Origin: Limnoglobus roseus
GTDB lineage: Bacteria; Planctomycetota; Planctomycetia; Gemmatales; Gemmataceae
Assembly (NCBI RefSeq): GCF_008254045.1
Contig: NZ_CP042425.1
Span: forward strand, 3,534,001-3,598,000
Direction of reading: 5' to 3'
Length of the DNA stretch: 64,000 nt
In this document: piece after piece, positions 56,911 through 64,000 of the stretch
Layout: each line of letters opens with the position of its first letter
How positions within the stretch are numbered: the first letter of the stretch is position 1
Position numbers and translations under genes: made by a program
Notes under the pieces: generated by a model
What the model was told of the DNA's origin: nothing
The model's input: the letters and a program-made list of their open reading frames with translations, nothing else
Databases searched by the model: none

Positions 56911-56960
56911 CGTGCGTGATTTCGGCCACGGCTGATACACCGTGGCTGAAATCACGCACG
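56911..56960. terminator. 21-bp near-perfect inverted repeat between convergent genes
   Basis: Arms 56911-56931 and 56940-56960 with one mismatch (a G-U pair in one RNA strand) and an 8-nt loop. Between the stops at 56851 and 56968 of convergent genes. Same type of element as those at 10907, 16351 and 38887, with unrelated sequence. Confidence 0.6.
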
Positions 56961-56967
56961 TCGCAAT

Positions 56968-58716
56968 TTACTCCCCGATCTTCGACTGCGACGTGAGGAA
57001 GATCTTCGTCCCTTCCGGGATCGGCTTGTCCGGCGTCAGCTTCGGGTTCGACTCCCACACCGTGCCCCAGTACCGTTCGTCGCCGTAGGCGTCGGCGGCG
57101 ATGTCCTTGATGCTCTTCCCGCCGGCTGGGATGACGTAGGTCTTGTACCCGCCGCCGGTGGCACGACGCGGTTCGGCGGTCGGTCGGTCGGTCGCGCCGG
57201 AGGTCTGGATCGCACCCCACTCGGTTGCCTTCTCGGGCGGCTTGCCGATGGCGTTGGCGAAGTTCTTCCGCAGCACGTGGATCGGCGGCACTTCCGCCCG
57301 TTGCAGTTGGGTCAGGGCCGCGTTCTGGTTGTACCCCTTCAAAGCCTCGGCGTACCGCTCGTCGCCGTAGTATTGCTTGCTGACGGCGGCCCAACTGTCG
57401 CCGCCCTTCACGTAGTGCAAGTCCACGTCGTAATCGGTCTTCGCGCCCGTCACGGCAGGGGCCGGTGGAGTCGTTGCGGCCGGCACGCCGACGTTCGGCA
57501 TTTCCAGGGTGGGTGCCACGGCCGGCGTCGGCTTGATGTCCAACGGAGCCGGCGTTGGTTTGATGTCCAACGGAGCTGGTGTCGGCTTCACATCCAGCGG
57601 AGCCGGCGTGGGCTTCAGGTCTAACGGGGCGACCGTCACGGCGGGCGGCGTCAGGTCCAACTTCGGCGGTGCGGCTACATCAATCTTCGGCACGGGCGGC
57701 GTCAGGTCCACTTTCGGCGGCGCTGCCAAGTCTGGCAGTTTCGGAACTCCGATGTCTTGCGGTTGCGGAACGGGAACCGGGGCCGGGCCAGTCGGAACCG
57801 CGGCCGGGGCCGGACCGGTCGGAACCGGCAGAGGGTTCAGGTTCGGCAGTTCGGGCTTGATCTCCGCCTTCGGAGTTTCCGCCACAGTCGGGAGTGGCAA
57901 CGTGGCCGGCGGTGTAGTGACGGTGGGCGTGGTCGGCAGGCTCAGCGGCGGGGCGGCGAGCTTGGCGGGGTCCGCGACGGGGGCGGGTGTCGTGGTCGAG
58001 GGCAAGGCCAGCGCCGGGGGGGCGGGCGGTACAACGCCGCCCGTCGGGCTAATGTCCGGAAGTTTGACTTCGATATTCGGCACCGGCAGGGCCGGTGCTG
58101 TGCCCTCGACGCGGATCAGGTCCGGTATCGGCGGAATCGCGGTCGAGGACGGCACGGGCAGGTCAATCTTCAGTTGAGGCGGTGTGGCGGGTTGCGTCGG
58201 TGGCGCCAAAGTGAGCGTGGCCACTTCCACGGGACCCGCGGGCTTGGGGGCCACGACTGGCGACGTTTCGATCTTCTTGAACTCGGTCGCCGCGTGACCG
58301 CTCGTGCCGTTGGTCGTCTCGGGCAGCGGGGCGGCCGGTTTCGGCGTGAGTTCCGCCGTGGCCGGTGTCTTGGCGGGCCAGAAGTATCGCACCGTCCCGG
58401 CCCCGCCGAGGAGGCTTAGCACGCCGGCCGCGATCACGCCCTTCGTGCGGGTTGGCCGAAGGTATTGCGCCACCGTTTCGGGCAGCCACCCCGCCTCGGC
58501 CAACGGCGGCAACGGCTGCGGAGCCGGGTCCACGGCGGGCGGCGGTGCGGCGGGCGCGGGAGGCTGTGGGGTCAGCGCGATCGGCTTCGGGGCCGGGGCG
58601 ACGGGTGCGGGCAGCGGCGGGAGGGCCGCAAGCGGCGGCAGTTCGGGAACCTTCGGCAGTTCCGGCCGTGGCGTGACGGGGACCGGGTCGAGATTCACTT
58701 TATTATCGCTGCTCAT
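56968..58716 (-). CDS. Pro-rich LysM protein, membrane-anchored
   Basis: 582 aa. Pro/Ala-rich N terminus (1-75), one transmembrane helix at about residues 92-112 (GVIAAGVLSLLGGAGTVRYF), a very long Pro/Ala/Thr/Val-rich extracytoplasmic linker (about 115-425) that includes near-identical 9-residue repeats (PLDIKPTPA), and two LysM-like domains (about 430-480, YVKGGDSWAAVSKQYYGDER; about 520-580, YVIPAGGKSIKDIAADAYGD). LysM domains bind GlcNAc-containing glycans such as peptidoglycan. It starts 34 bp after the rsmH stop, with GGAGG 8 nt before the ATG, so it is cotranscribed with rsmH. Confidence 0.88.
   Translation of the reverse strand: MSSDNKVNLDPVPVTPRPELPKVPELPPLAALPPLPAPVAPAPKPIALTPQPPAPAAPPPAVDPAPQPLPPLAEAGWLPETVAQYLRPTRTKGVIAAGVLSLLGGAGTVRYFWPAKTPATAELTPKPAAPLPETTNGTSGHAATEFKKIETSPVVAPKPAGPVEVATLTLAPPTQPATPPQLKIDLPVPSSTAIPPIPDLIRVEGTAPALPVPNIEVKLPDISPTGGVVPPAPPALALPSTTTPAPVADPAKLAAPPLSLPTTPTVTTPPATLPLPTVAETPKAEIKPELPNLNPLPVPTGPAPAAVPTGPAPVPVPQPQDIGVPKLPDLAAPPKVDLTPPVPKIDVAAPPKLDLTPPAVTVAPLDLKPTPAPLDVKPTPAPLDIKPTPAPLDIKPTPAVAPTLEMPNVGVPAATTPPAPAVTGAKTDYDVDLHYVKGGDSWAAVSKQYYGDERYAEALKGYNQNAALTQLQRAEVPPIHVLRKNFANAIGKPPEKATEWGAIQTSGATDRPTAEPRRATGGGYKTYVIPAGGKSIKDIAADAYGDERYWGTVWESNPKLTPDKPIPEGTKIFLTSQSKIGE
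57530..57637 (-). repeat. 27-bp tandem repeats in the LysM gene
   Basis: Four adjacent 27-bp units (57530-57556, 57557-57583, 57584-57610, 57611-57637), the first two nearly identical and the last most diverged, encoding PLDIKPTPA-like nonapeptides. Copy number may vary between strains. Confidence 0.8.
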
Positions 58717-58750
58717 CCTTGAGCCTCCCAGGGCGTTGGGTCACCGACGC

Positions 58751-59644
58751 CTAACCTTCGACACGTTTCGCCACCCGCAGTTTCGCGCTCCGCGACCGGG
58801 GGTTGCCGGCCGTCTCGGCGTCCGTGGCTTCCACCGGCTTCTTCGTAATCGGTTGCCACTCGGGCCGGTCCCGGAAGGCGTGCTTCACCCGCCGGTCTTC
58901 CAGCGAGTGGAAGCTGATGATCCCCACCCGCCCGCCGGGCCGCACGAGCTTTGGTAGCACGGCCAACAAGCGGTCCAGTGCGCCGAGTTCGTCGTTCACG
59001 GCGATCCGTAGGGCCTGGAACGTCCGCGTGGCCGGGTGAATCCGCCGAGCGTCCGGCCCCCAGGGTACGCTGTGCTTCACGACGTTGGCAAGATCGGCCG
59101 TGGTCGCGAACGGCTGCGCCTTCCGCCGCTCGACGATCCGCCGGGCGATTTTCCGGCTGTGGCGTTCCTCGCCGTACTCGAAAATCAAATCCGCGAGGGC
59201 CGCCTCGCCCGTCGTGTTGACGAGGTCAGCCGCGGTCGTTCCGCCGTCCGGGTCGAGCCGCATGTCGAGCGGTCCGTCGCCCTGGAAGCTGAACCCGCGG
59301 GCCGTGTCGTCCATCTGGTCGGAGCAGAAGCCGAGGTCGGCGAGGACGCCGTCGACCGCCGCGACGCCCAGGTTTTCCAACACGTCCTTCACCTGATCGA
59401 AGTTCGCGTTCACCAGCGTCGCCGGCAGGTCGGCCAGCCGCGGGCGGGCGAGTTCGATCATCGTCGCGTCCTGGTCGAGCGAGATCAGCCGCCCGTTGGG
59501 CAGCAGTTTCTCGGCAATCGCCCGGCTGTGGCCGCCCACGCCGAGGGTTGCGTCGACCCAGGTTTCGCCCGGCCGCGGGTCGAGGTGCGCGAGCACCTCG
59601 TGCAGCAGCACGGGCCGGTGAATCGGTTCTTGGTGTGGGGTCAT
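58751..59644 (-). CDS. rsmH: 16S rRNA (cytosine-1402-N4)-methyltransferase
   Basis: 297-aa RsmH (MraW), which methylates N4 of C1402 in the 16S rRNA P site. Motifs: IHRPVLLHEVLAHLDP, SAM-binding DATLGVGGHS, ADLGFCSDQMD, GFSFQGDGPLDMRLD, HPATRTFQALRIAVNDEL and ISFHSLEDRRVKHAF. Start 59644 matches the family N terminus; in-frame ATG 59695 adds 17 residues. In most bacteria rsmH heads the division/cell-wall cluster before ftsL and ftsI. Here it is followed instead by a LysM protein gene, in keeping with the reduced dcw cluster of Planctomycetes. Confidence 0.97.
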   Translation of the reverse strand: MTPHQEPIHRPVLLHEVLAHLDPRPGETWVDATLGVGGHSRAIAEKLLPNGRLISLDQDATMIELARPRLADLPATLVNANFDQVKDVLENLGVAAVDGVLADLGFCSDQMDDTARGFSFQGDGPLDMRLDPDGGTTAADLVNTTGEAALADLIFEYGEERHSRKIARRIVERRKAQPFATTADLANVVKHSVPWGPDARRIHPATRTFQALRIAVNDELGALDRLLAVLPKLVRPGGRVGIISFHSLEDRRVKHAFRDRPEWQPITKKPVEATDAETAGNPRSRSAKLRVAKRVEG

Positions 59645-59717
59645 ACGCTCTATCGGGAGTCGGGTCAAGCCGGAGTGTGACGGACCGGAGGGCATTGTAC
59701 GGTCGCCCTGTATCAAA

Positions 59718-60557
59718 CTACGAGCGCGGCCGCCACTCACCGGAACCCCACGGCCGCCAGTCGCCGAACCGAGACCAGAACGATTCCGCAATGCGGCGAT
59801 CCAGTTCTTGCTCCAACTCCGGCAAGCCGAGGTCGCGATCGACGTGGTTGAAGATGCCGTCTGTCCCGACTTCCAGTGCCACCCACTCGCCGGTCGGCCG
59901 GCAGAGTAAGTCTACACAGCCGAACGAATTGATGAGTCCGACGGCTTGCAGGGCAGCGTGGGCCACCGTCGCCGCGGTAGGAGGAATTTGACCACCGTCT
60001 TCGTACCGTGCGCCACGTGCGTGAGCGACCCACGGCGACGACGGGACACCCGGCGGGAATCGGCGCACCACCCAACCGAACAATTGCCCGCCCGCGGCGT
60101 AGGTGCGATACACCTCGGGTTGCTCCAAGCGGATGAATTCCTGAACGACGAGCGGCACCGGCCAGTTTTTCGGCAGTTCCATTCCCGTCATAAATCGCCG
60201 GTGGCCTGATGCCCCGCAACCCGTGGGGAATTTAACACACCACTCCCGCCCTGACTGCTCGGCCAGCAATCGCTCGGCCTCCGCCAGCGAGGCGGTCAAC
60301 TGTGTCTCCGGTCTTGGCACGCCCGCCGCCGCGAACGTCGTCGCGATCAAACGCTTGTCGGCCGCGACCTGTATCGCTCGGTCGGGAATGAATGTCTCAC
60401 CACACGCGGCCCGGTCATCCGTTTGGAGCACGTAGTTATAATCACGCGGAACGTCAGACACGTCGAGCCACGCGGCACGACAGAGTCGATTCGCAAGGGT
60501 GGCGAACGCCCACGCCCCGTCCCCACCATTCAGCACGCAGCACGAGTCGGGTGTCAT
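59718..60557 (-). CDS. ATP-grasp-type protein
   Basis: 279 aa, cytoplasmic. Central region WCVKFPTGCGASGH resembles the ATP-binding Lys/Gly loop of ATP-grasp ligases, followed by VVQEFIRLEQPEVYRTY (adenine-binding hinge region) and ALEVGTDGIFNHVD (Mg-binding Glu/Asn). The family includes RimK-like carboxylate-amine ligases, but the substrate cannot be told. The N-terminal domain is short. ATG 60557 lies 8 bp after the oxidoreductase stop, so the two genes are coupled. Confidence 0.75.
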   Translation of the reverse strand: MTPDSCCVLNGGDGAWAFATLANRLCRAAWLDVSDVPRDYNYVLQTDDRAACGETFIPDRAIQVAADKRLIATTFAAAGVPRPETQLTASLAEAERLLAEQSGREWCVKFPTGCGASGHRRFMTGMELPKNWPVPLVVQEFIRLEQPEVYRTYAAGGQLFGWVVRRFPPGVPSSPWVAHARGARYEDGGQIPPTAATVAHAALQAVGLINSFGCVDLLCRPTGEWVALEVGTDGIFNHVDRDLGLPELEQELDRRIAESFWSRFGDWRPWGSGEWRPRS

Positions 60558-60564
60558 GACTCAA

Positions 60565-61965
60565 CTAGATACCCACGCTCGCCGGCCGCGCCTCGCGGCG
60601 GTCGCGGTCCCAGGTCAGCGTCATCCCCAGGCGGCTCGCGTCCCAGCCCATCGCTAGGAGCGTCACGGCGGCGGCCCCGAGGTCCGGTGGGCAGAGCGTG
60701 TCGCGGTTGCGGGTCCGCACGCAGTCGAGGAAGTGCGTCCACATCGCTTCCGTTTCGTTCCGCGGGGCGTCCACGGCGAACCGCTCGGTCGGTTCCAGCG
60801 GCTTGTCGTGCCGCTGCGGCAGCACGCCGGCCTTCTCCGGGTCGTCGCGGTAGAGGTGGACGCCGCCCTTCACGAACTTCACGTTCCCGTTGCGGCCGCG
60901 GATCACCTCTTCCAGCGGGTAGCCACTGATGGTCGTCGCCGTGAGTAGTATTTGCGTGCCCTCGCGGAAGTCCGCGATGATCGTCGCCACGTCCGGCACG
61001 TCGCGGCCGTCGCGCTCCAGGAACAGGCCGCCGGCCCCGGTGACGCGGTTCGGGAACCGCAGACCAGTGGCGGCGAGCATCTTCGTAGCGGGGTGAATGA
61101 GCAAGTCCGAGATCGGCCCGCTGCTGAACGCGGACCGGCACCGCCACTGGGTGAACGTGGCCCGGTCGAACGGCAGCACGCTCGGCGGCGGGCTGAGTTT
61201 CACGCCGTTCACGTCGAATCGGTGGCCGAGGAACAGGTCCCACGCGATCGTCTTCGGGTTCATCTGCTCGACGGTGCGGTAGAACCGCCACTGGCCGCGG
61301 GCGTCGTTGCGGAACGCCCCGGCTTGCAGCTGGGCGACGTGGCCGAGGTCGCCCTTGCGGATCAGGTCGTTCGCGGTTCGCCACGACGGGTCGGTCAACC
61401 CCTGCACGCCGACGACCACGACGCGGTTGGCCTTCGCCGCCGCGTCGGTCACAGCAATCGCCTCGGCCGGCGTTCGCGTCATCGGCTTCTCGACGTACAC
61501 GTCCTTGCCCGCGGCCAGCGCGTCGAGCGTCTGCCGGGCGTGCCAGTGGTCCGGCGTGCTGATGCACACCACGTCCACGTCTTTGAGTTCCAACAAGCGG
61601 CGGTAGTCCTTCACCACGCGGGCTTTGTCGTTCGGGCTGAACCCGCACTTCACGGCCGACGGGTACAGGCCCTGCGAGTACCGGCGGCGGGTGCCGGTGC
61701 CGGCGAAGGTGTGCGTGTACTCCTCGTCGAGACCGTCCCACACGTCGCAGACGCCGGCCGGGGCGACTGCGTGCGCCTCGGCGAGCTTCAGGACGAGGTT
61801 GATGTGCGCCTGTGCCCGGCCGCCGCAGCCGAGGAACGCGACGCCGACGCGGTCGTTCGCGCCGGGCACCTTCGCGTAGCTGTCGGCCGCCAGCGTGAGG
61901 GCGGCCCCGGCGGCGGCCGTGCGGATGAACCGGCGGCGGTCGGGCGTGGGGGTTGGTGTGCTCAT
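60565..61965 (-). CDS. Gfo/Idh/MocA oxidoreductase, Tat-exported
   Basis: 466 aa. Twin-arginine signal (DRRRFIRTAAAGAALTLAAD). Rossmann NAD(P)-binding motif GVAFLGCGGRAQAH, DVVCISTPDHWHA and the catalytic-Lys motif VEKPMT, followed by the C-terminal substrate-binding alpha/beta domain. Planctomycetes carry many such exported paralogues, thought to act on sugars or inositols with a tightly bound cofactor; the substrate here is unknown. Stop lies 7 bp from the ATP-grasp ATG. Confidence 0.93.
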   Translation of the reverse strand: MSTPTPTPDRRRFIRTAAAGAALTLAADSYAKVPGANDRVGVAFLGCGGRAQAHINLVLKLAEAHAVAPAGVCDVWDGLDEEYTHTFAGTGTRRRYSQGLYPSAVKCGFSPNDKARVVKDYRRLLELKDVDVVCISTPDHWHARQTLDALAAGKDVYVEKPMTRTPAEAIAVTDAAAKANRVVVVGVQGLTDPSWRTANDLIRKGDLGHVAQLQAGAFRNDARGQWRFYRTVEQMNPKTIAWDLFLGHRFDVNGVKLSPPPSVLPFDRATFTQWRCRSAFSSGPISDLLIHPATKMLAATGLRFPNRVTGAGGLFLERDGRDVPDVATIIADFREGTQILLTATTISGYPLEEVIRGRNGNVKFVKGGVHLYRDDPEKAGVLPQRHDKPLEPTERFAVDAPRNETEAMWTHFLDCVRTRNRDTLCPPDLGAAAVTLLAMGWDASRLGMTLTWDRDRREARPASVGI

Positions 61966-62010
61966 ATACCTTGGATGTTACAGGACGGGAGGAGGTTCCG
62001 CACCGGCGAC

Positions 62011-63498
62011 CTATTTCCATCCGAACCGGGCGACCACCGCAAAATGGTCCGACGCATCGCCGGGTAGGACGCGCGTCTCGACGTGCTTCCACGCCTTTGG
62101 GCCGAAGACGTAGTCGATGCGAATCTTCTTCTCCGGGAACGTCGGCGGGCCGTCGAACGCGCCCGCGAACTTGTCGCTGTCCTTCACCAGTGTGATCGAC
62201 TCTTGTTTGGGCGTCGCGTTGAAGTCGCCGGCCAGCACGCACGGGCGGTCGCCGATGAAGTCGAGCAGTTGCCGGACCTGTGCTTCGTTGTTGCGGTGGT
62301 TGAACGAGTCGTTGTGGAGCGAACCGAGCAGGACCGTCTTGCCGTTCACCTCCGCCTCGGCGAACAGTGCCCGGCGGTTGTTGCCGGTGACGTAGAACGG
62401 CTGTCGGCCGGCGAGGGAGATGTTCGCGACGGGCGTCAGGGGCGTTCGCGAGAGGATCGCGTTGCCGCCGACCACGCGGTAGAACGGCAGGCCGAAGTTG
62501 TAGTTCTCGCCGAAGGCGTAGTGCGGCAGGCCGCACGCGCGGGCCAAGAACTCGACCTGATCCACGTTCGCCGGGCCGCACTCGGTCATCGCTTCCGACA
62601 GGAACACCAGGTCCGGCTGCTGCGCGCGAATCGTGAAGGCCATCTTCTTCAACTGGGCTTCGACCTCGGCTTTCGTCGCGAACCGCAGACCGCCGCTGTG
62701 GGCGAAGCCCTTCGCGATGTTGTAGGCCACAATGTGGACCTCGTTCGGCGTTGCGTGGGCCGGGCCGAGCTTCACGTTCGGCAGTTGTCCGACGATCGGC
62801 GTCTCGCCGGTCGCCAGCACGAGGCCGTTGACGGTGAACAGAGTCAGTCCCACGACCGCCATCAGGACCAGCGCGAGGGCGATACGCTTCAGCCACCGAC
62901 CGACGGGGAATGCCTTCGCCGACGGCGTCGGGCCGAACGGCCACTTCCGGCCGAGACGGTGGTAGCCGGGTGCCGCTTTCGTCATCGCTTCCGGCGGCAG
63001 GTGCCGTTCGCACGATTCCAGGAACCGCGTGACGCCGGGGACCAACCGCGAGACGTGGAACGACCGGCCGTCCTGAAACGTGAGCGCGAACCACGAGTTC
63101 ACCGGCGAGTACGCCAGTTCCTTCACCTGCGACCACGACTGCTGGGCCCGCCCCTTCCACGGCGACTTGCAATCAAGGCCCGTCGTCGTCGTGGTGAGTT
63201 GAAAGCGGAACGCTTCCCAGATGAGCAGGAACCCCGCCAGCCCCAGCACGACGGCCGTGACGACCACCGGCATCAGTGTCGCGTTCGACCGCGGCGGGAA
63301 GAAGATCACCCAGAGGCCGAGGATGAGTTCCGCCCCGAAGAACGACAGCACGGCAAAGAACTGCATGAGCTTGCCGTGGCGGAAGATGCTGGTGTCCCCT
63401 TCGACACGGTACGGCGGGGCCGCCCGCGATGTGGCGAACAGCAGCCACACGAAGCCGAAACCGAGCAGGGCGACGAGCGCGAGAACGAGGAGGGGCAT
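62011..63498 (-). CDS. membrane-anchored EEP-family phosphodiesterase/nuclease
   Basis: 495 aa. N-terminal half has an initial helix (PLLVLALVALLGFGFVWLLF), two more helices at about 47-100, a PH-like beta segment (SWFALTFQDGRSFHVSRL) and a helix at about 205-225. C-terminal half is an EEP domain outside the membrane with AYNIAKGF, FLSEAM, LGSLHND, LAGDFNATP, IRIDYVFGPK and the complete terminal SDHFAVVARF (His485). This contrasts with the soluble EEP protein at 44988-45797 that has SDR. Possible substrates are phospholipids, sphingomyelin-like lipids or extracellular nucleic acid; not resolved. Confidence 0.88.
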   Translation of the reverse strand: MPLLVLALVALLGFGFVWLLFATSRAAPPYRVEGDTSIFRHGKLMQFFAVLSFFGAELILGLWVIFFPPRSNATLMPVVVTAVVLGLAGFLLIWEAFRFQLTTTTTGLDCKSPWKGRAQQSWSQVKELAYSPVNSWFALTFQDGRSFHVSRLVPGVTRFLESCERHLPPEAMTKAAPGYHRLGRKWPFGPTPSAKAFPVGRWLKRIALALVLMAVVGLTLFTVNGLVLATGETPIVGQLPNVKLGPAHATPNEVHIVAYNIAKGFAHSGGLRFATKAEVEAQLKKMAFTIRAQQPDLVFLSEAMTECGPANVDQVEFLARACGLPHYAFGENYNFGLPFYRVVGGNAILSRTPLTPVANISLAGRQPFYVTGNNRRALFAEAEVNGKTVLLGSLHNDSFNHRNNEAQVRQLLDFIGDRPCVLAGDFNATPKQESITLVKDSDKFAGAFDGPPTFPEKKIRIDYVFGPKAWKHVETRVLPGDASDHFAVVARFGWK

Positions 63499-63510
63499 GG
63501 CGAAGCCAAA

Positions 63511-63539
63511 GGAGTCAGGGGACAGGAGTCAGGAGTCAG
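63511..63539. repeat. three copies of GGAGTCAG
   Basis: GGAGTCAG at 63511-63518, 63525-63532 and 63532-63539 in the gap between two minus-strand genes. Short direct repeats, no known role. Confidence 0.5.
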
Positions 63540-63572
63540 TTTAGCGGCGACGCGGAGCGCGGGACCAACACC

Positions 63573-64000
63573 CTACTCGGCCATGCTGCAACTGACAAAG
63601 ACCTTGTCCGGGACCGACGGCAGAGCCGCGACCAGCGCTTTGCGGGTCATCGGGGCCGGCTGCCGACCCAGACAGCCGTAATGCACGTCAACGGCCGACC
63701 CATTCACTCTGATACTGAACCCTCCGGTGCCCTCAAACAACACCACGCCCCGCAACAAGACATAGACAGGCCCGGTCGGCATCGGACGACCGACCAGTCG
63801 GGCCGCCTCGTCGGCACTGATCTGCTTGACGGCCGTATCGCTGAGCGCGGCCTGGCTCTCCTGCTGAAGGGTGTCGATCACCGGTGCGAATCGATCCTTT
63901 CCGAGCGGCACGAAATCGATCCGATCCGGGGACGGCGAATGCCACGAATCGGCCGTAATGAACGCGCGCTGATCGTTCGAGCCGCTCGGTGAATTTGGTC
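63573..64000 (-). CDS. partial gene, hypothetical protein (3' part)
   Basis: The C-terminal 141 or so residues of a protein whose 5' end lies beyond the right edge. Although a GTG occurs at 63911, the same frame stays open to base 64000 and reads as good coding sequence (AFITADSWHSPSPDRIDFVP). Seen: SADEAARLVGRPMPTGPVYV and a C-terminal VFVSCSMAE. Spaced Cys are too few for a metal site. No family recognised. Confidence 0.7.
   Translation of the reverse strand, partial: PNSPSGSNDQRAFITADSWHSPSPDRIDFVPLGKDRFAPVIDTLQQESQAALSDTAVKQISADEAARLVGRPMPTGPVYVLLRGVVLFEGTGGFSIRVNGSAVDVHYGCLGRQPAPMTRKALVAALPSVPDKVFVSCSMAE

Noticed and set aside
57045..57065. tRNA T-loop-like sequence (GGTTCGACTCCCAC)
   Set aside because: Lies within the second LysM domain coding sequence and no acceptor or anticodon arms can be built around it.
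57530..57637. CRISPR-like array
   Set aside because: Repeats are adjacent 27-bp coding units without spacers; they encode a Pro-rich peptide repeat.
60554..63172. 872-aa minus-strand frame spanning two genes
   Set aside because: It runs through the Gfo/Idh/MocA and EEP genes in another frame and lacks any domain; both real genes have clear motifs.

Overview
The window is GC-rich DNA with a strong preference for G or C at third codon positions. Its gene content points to a planctomycete, most likely a Gemmataceae-type organism. The evidence is a cluster of secreted sulfatases, a very long PVC-type protein (beta-propeller, HEAT repeats, haem c and a DUF1080-like domain), Ser/Thr kinases, a DUF1559-like lipoprotein, a huge TPR protein, and several GTG/TTG starts. 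No rRNA, tRNA or CRISPR array was recognised.

Layout. 1-6.6 kb: 3' part of rpoB, then complete rpoC, each followed by a hairpin. 6.7-19.6 kb: PVC-type haem protein, membrane-anchored Ser/Thr kinase, secreted prolyl oligopeptidase, a small membrane protein, DUF6940-like and DUF4058 proteins, a phytoene-desaturase-type oxidoreductase and an orphan DNA methyltransferase. 19.8-22.3 kb: polysaccharide-type ABC exporter (permease and ATPase) with a family 2 glycosyltransferase. 22.3-29.2 kb: a MacAB/TolC-like efflux locus in which an IS110-family element lies where the ATPase gene is usually found. 29.2-33.7 kb: three sulfatases. 33.9-44.5 kb: GT-C-like membrane protein, DUF1559-like lipoprotein, glycine decarboxylase gcvP, Tat-exported metallophosphoesterase, a second (atypical) kinase, a DUF3754 protein and a CocE/NonD hydrolase.

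44.6-52.2 kb is a minus-strand cluster: a small 151-aa protein, a 1979-aa TPR protein with a degenerate C39-peptidase-like segment, an endonuclease/exonuclease/phosphatase (EEP) family protein whose usual last catalytic His is Arg, and a coupled 126-aa protein of unknown function. The last two genes use codons unlike their neighbours and are the best candidate here for an undescribed two-gene module. 52.4-55.3 kb: an AT-rich regulatory region, an ammonium transporter with an insertion and a soluble C-terminal tail, and a P-II protein lacking Tyr51. 55.4-64 kb: secreted repeat protein, a Pro-rich LysM protein directly downstream of rsmH, an ATP-grasp protein, a Tat-exported Gfo/Idh/MocA oxidoreductase, a membrane-anchored EEP protein, and the 3' end of a gene that runs off the right edge.

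A recurring feature is very long, almost perfect inverted repeats (21-39 bp arms, unrelated sequences) placed at gene 3' ends, mostly between convergent genes. They probably act as bidirectional terminators or mRNA 3'-end stabilisers.
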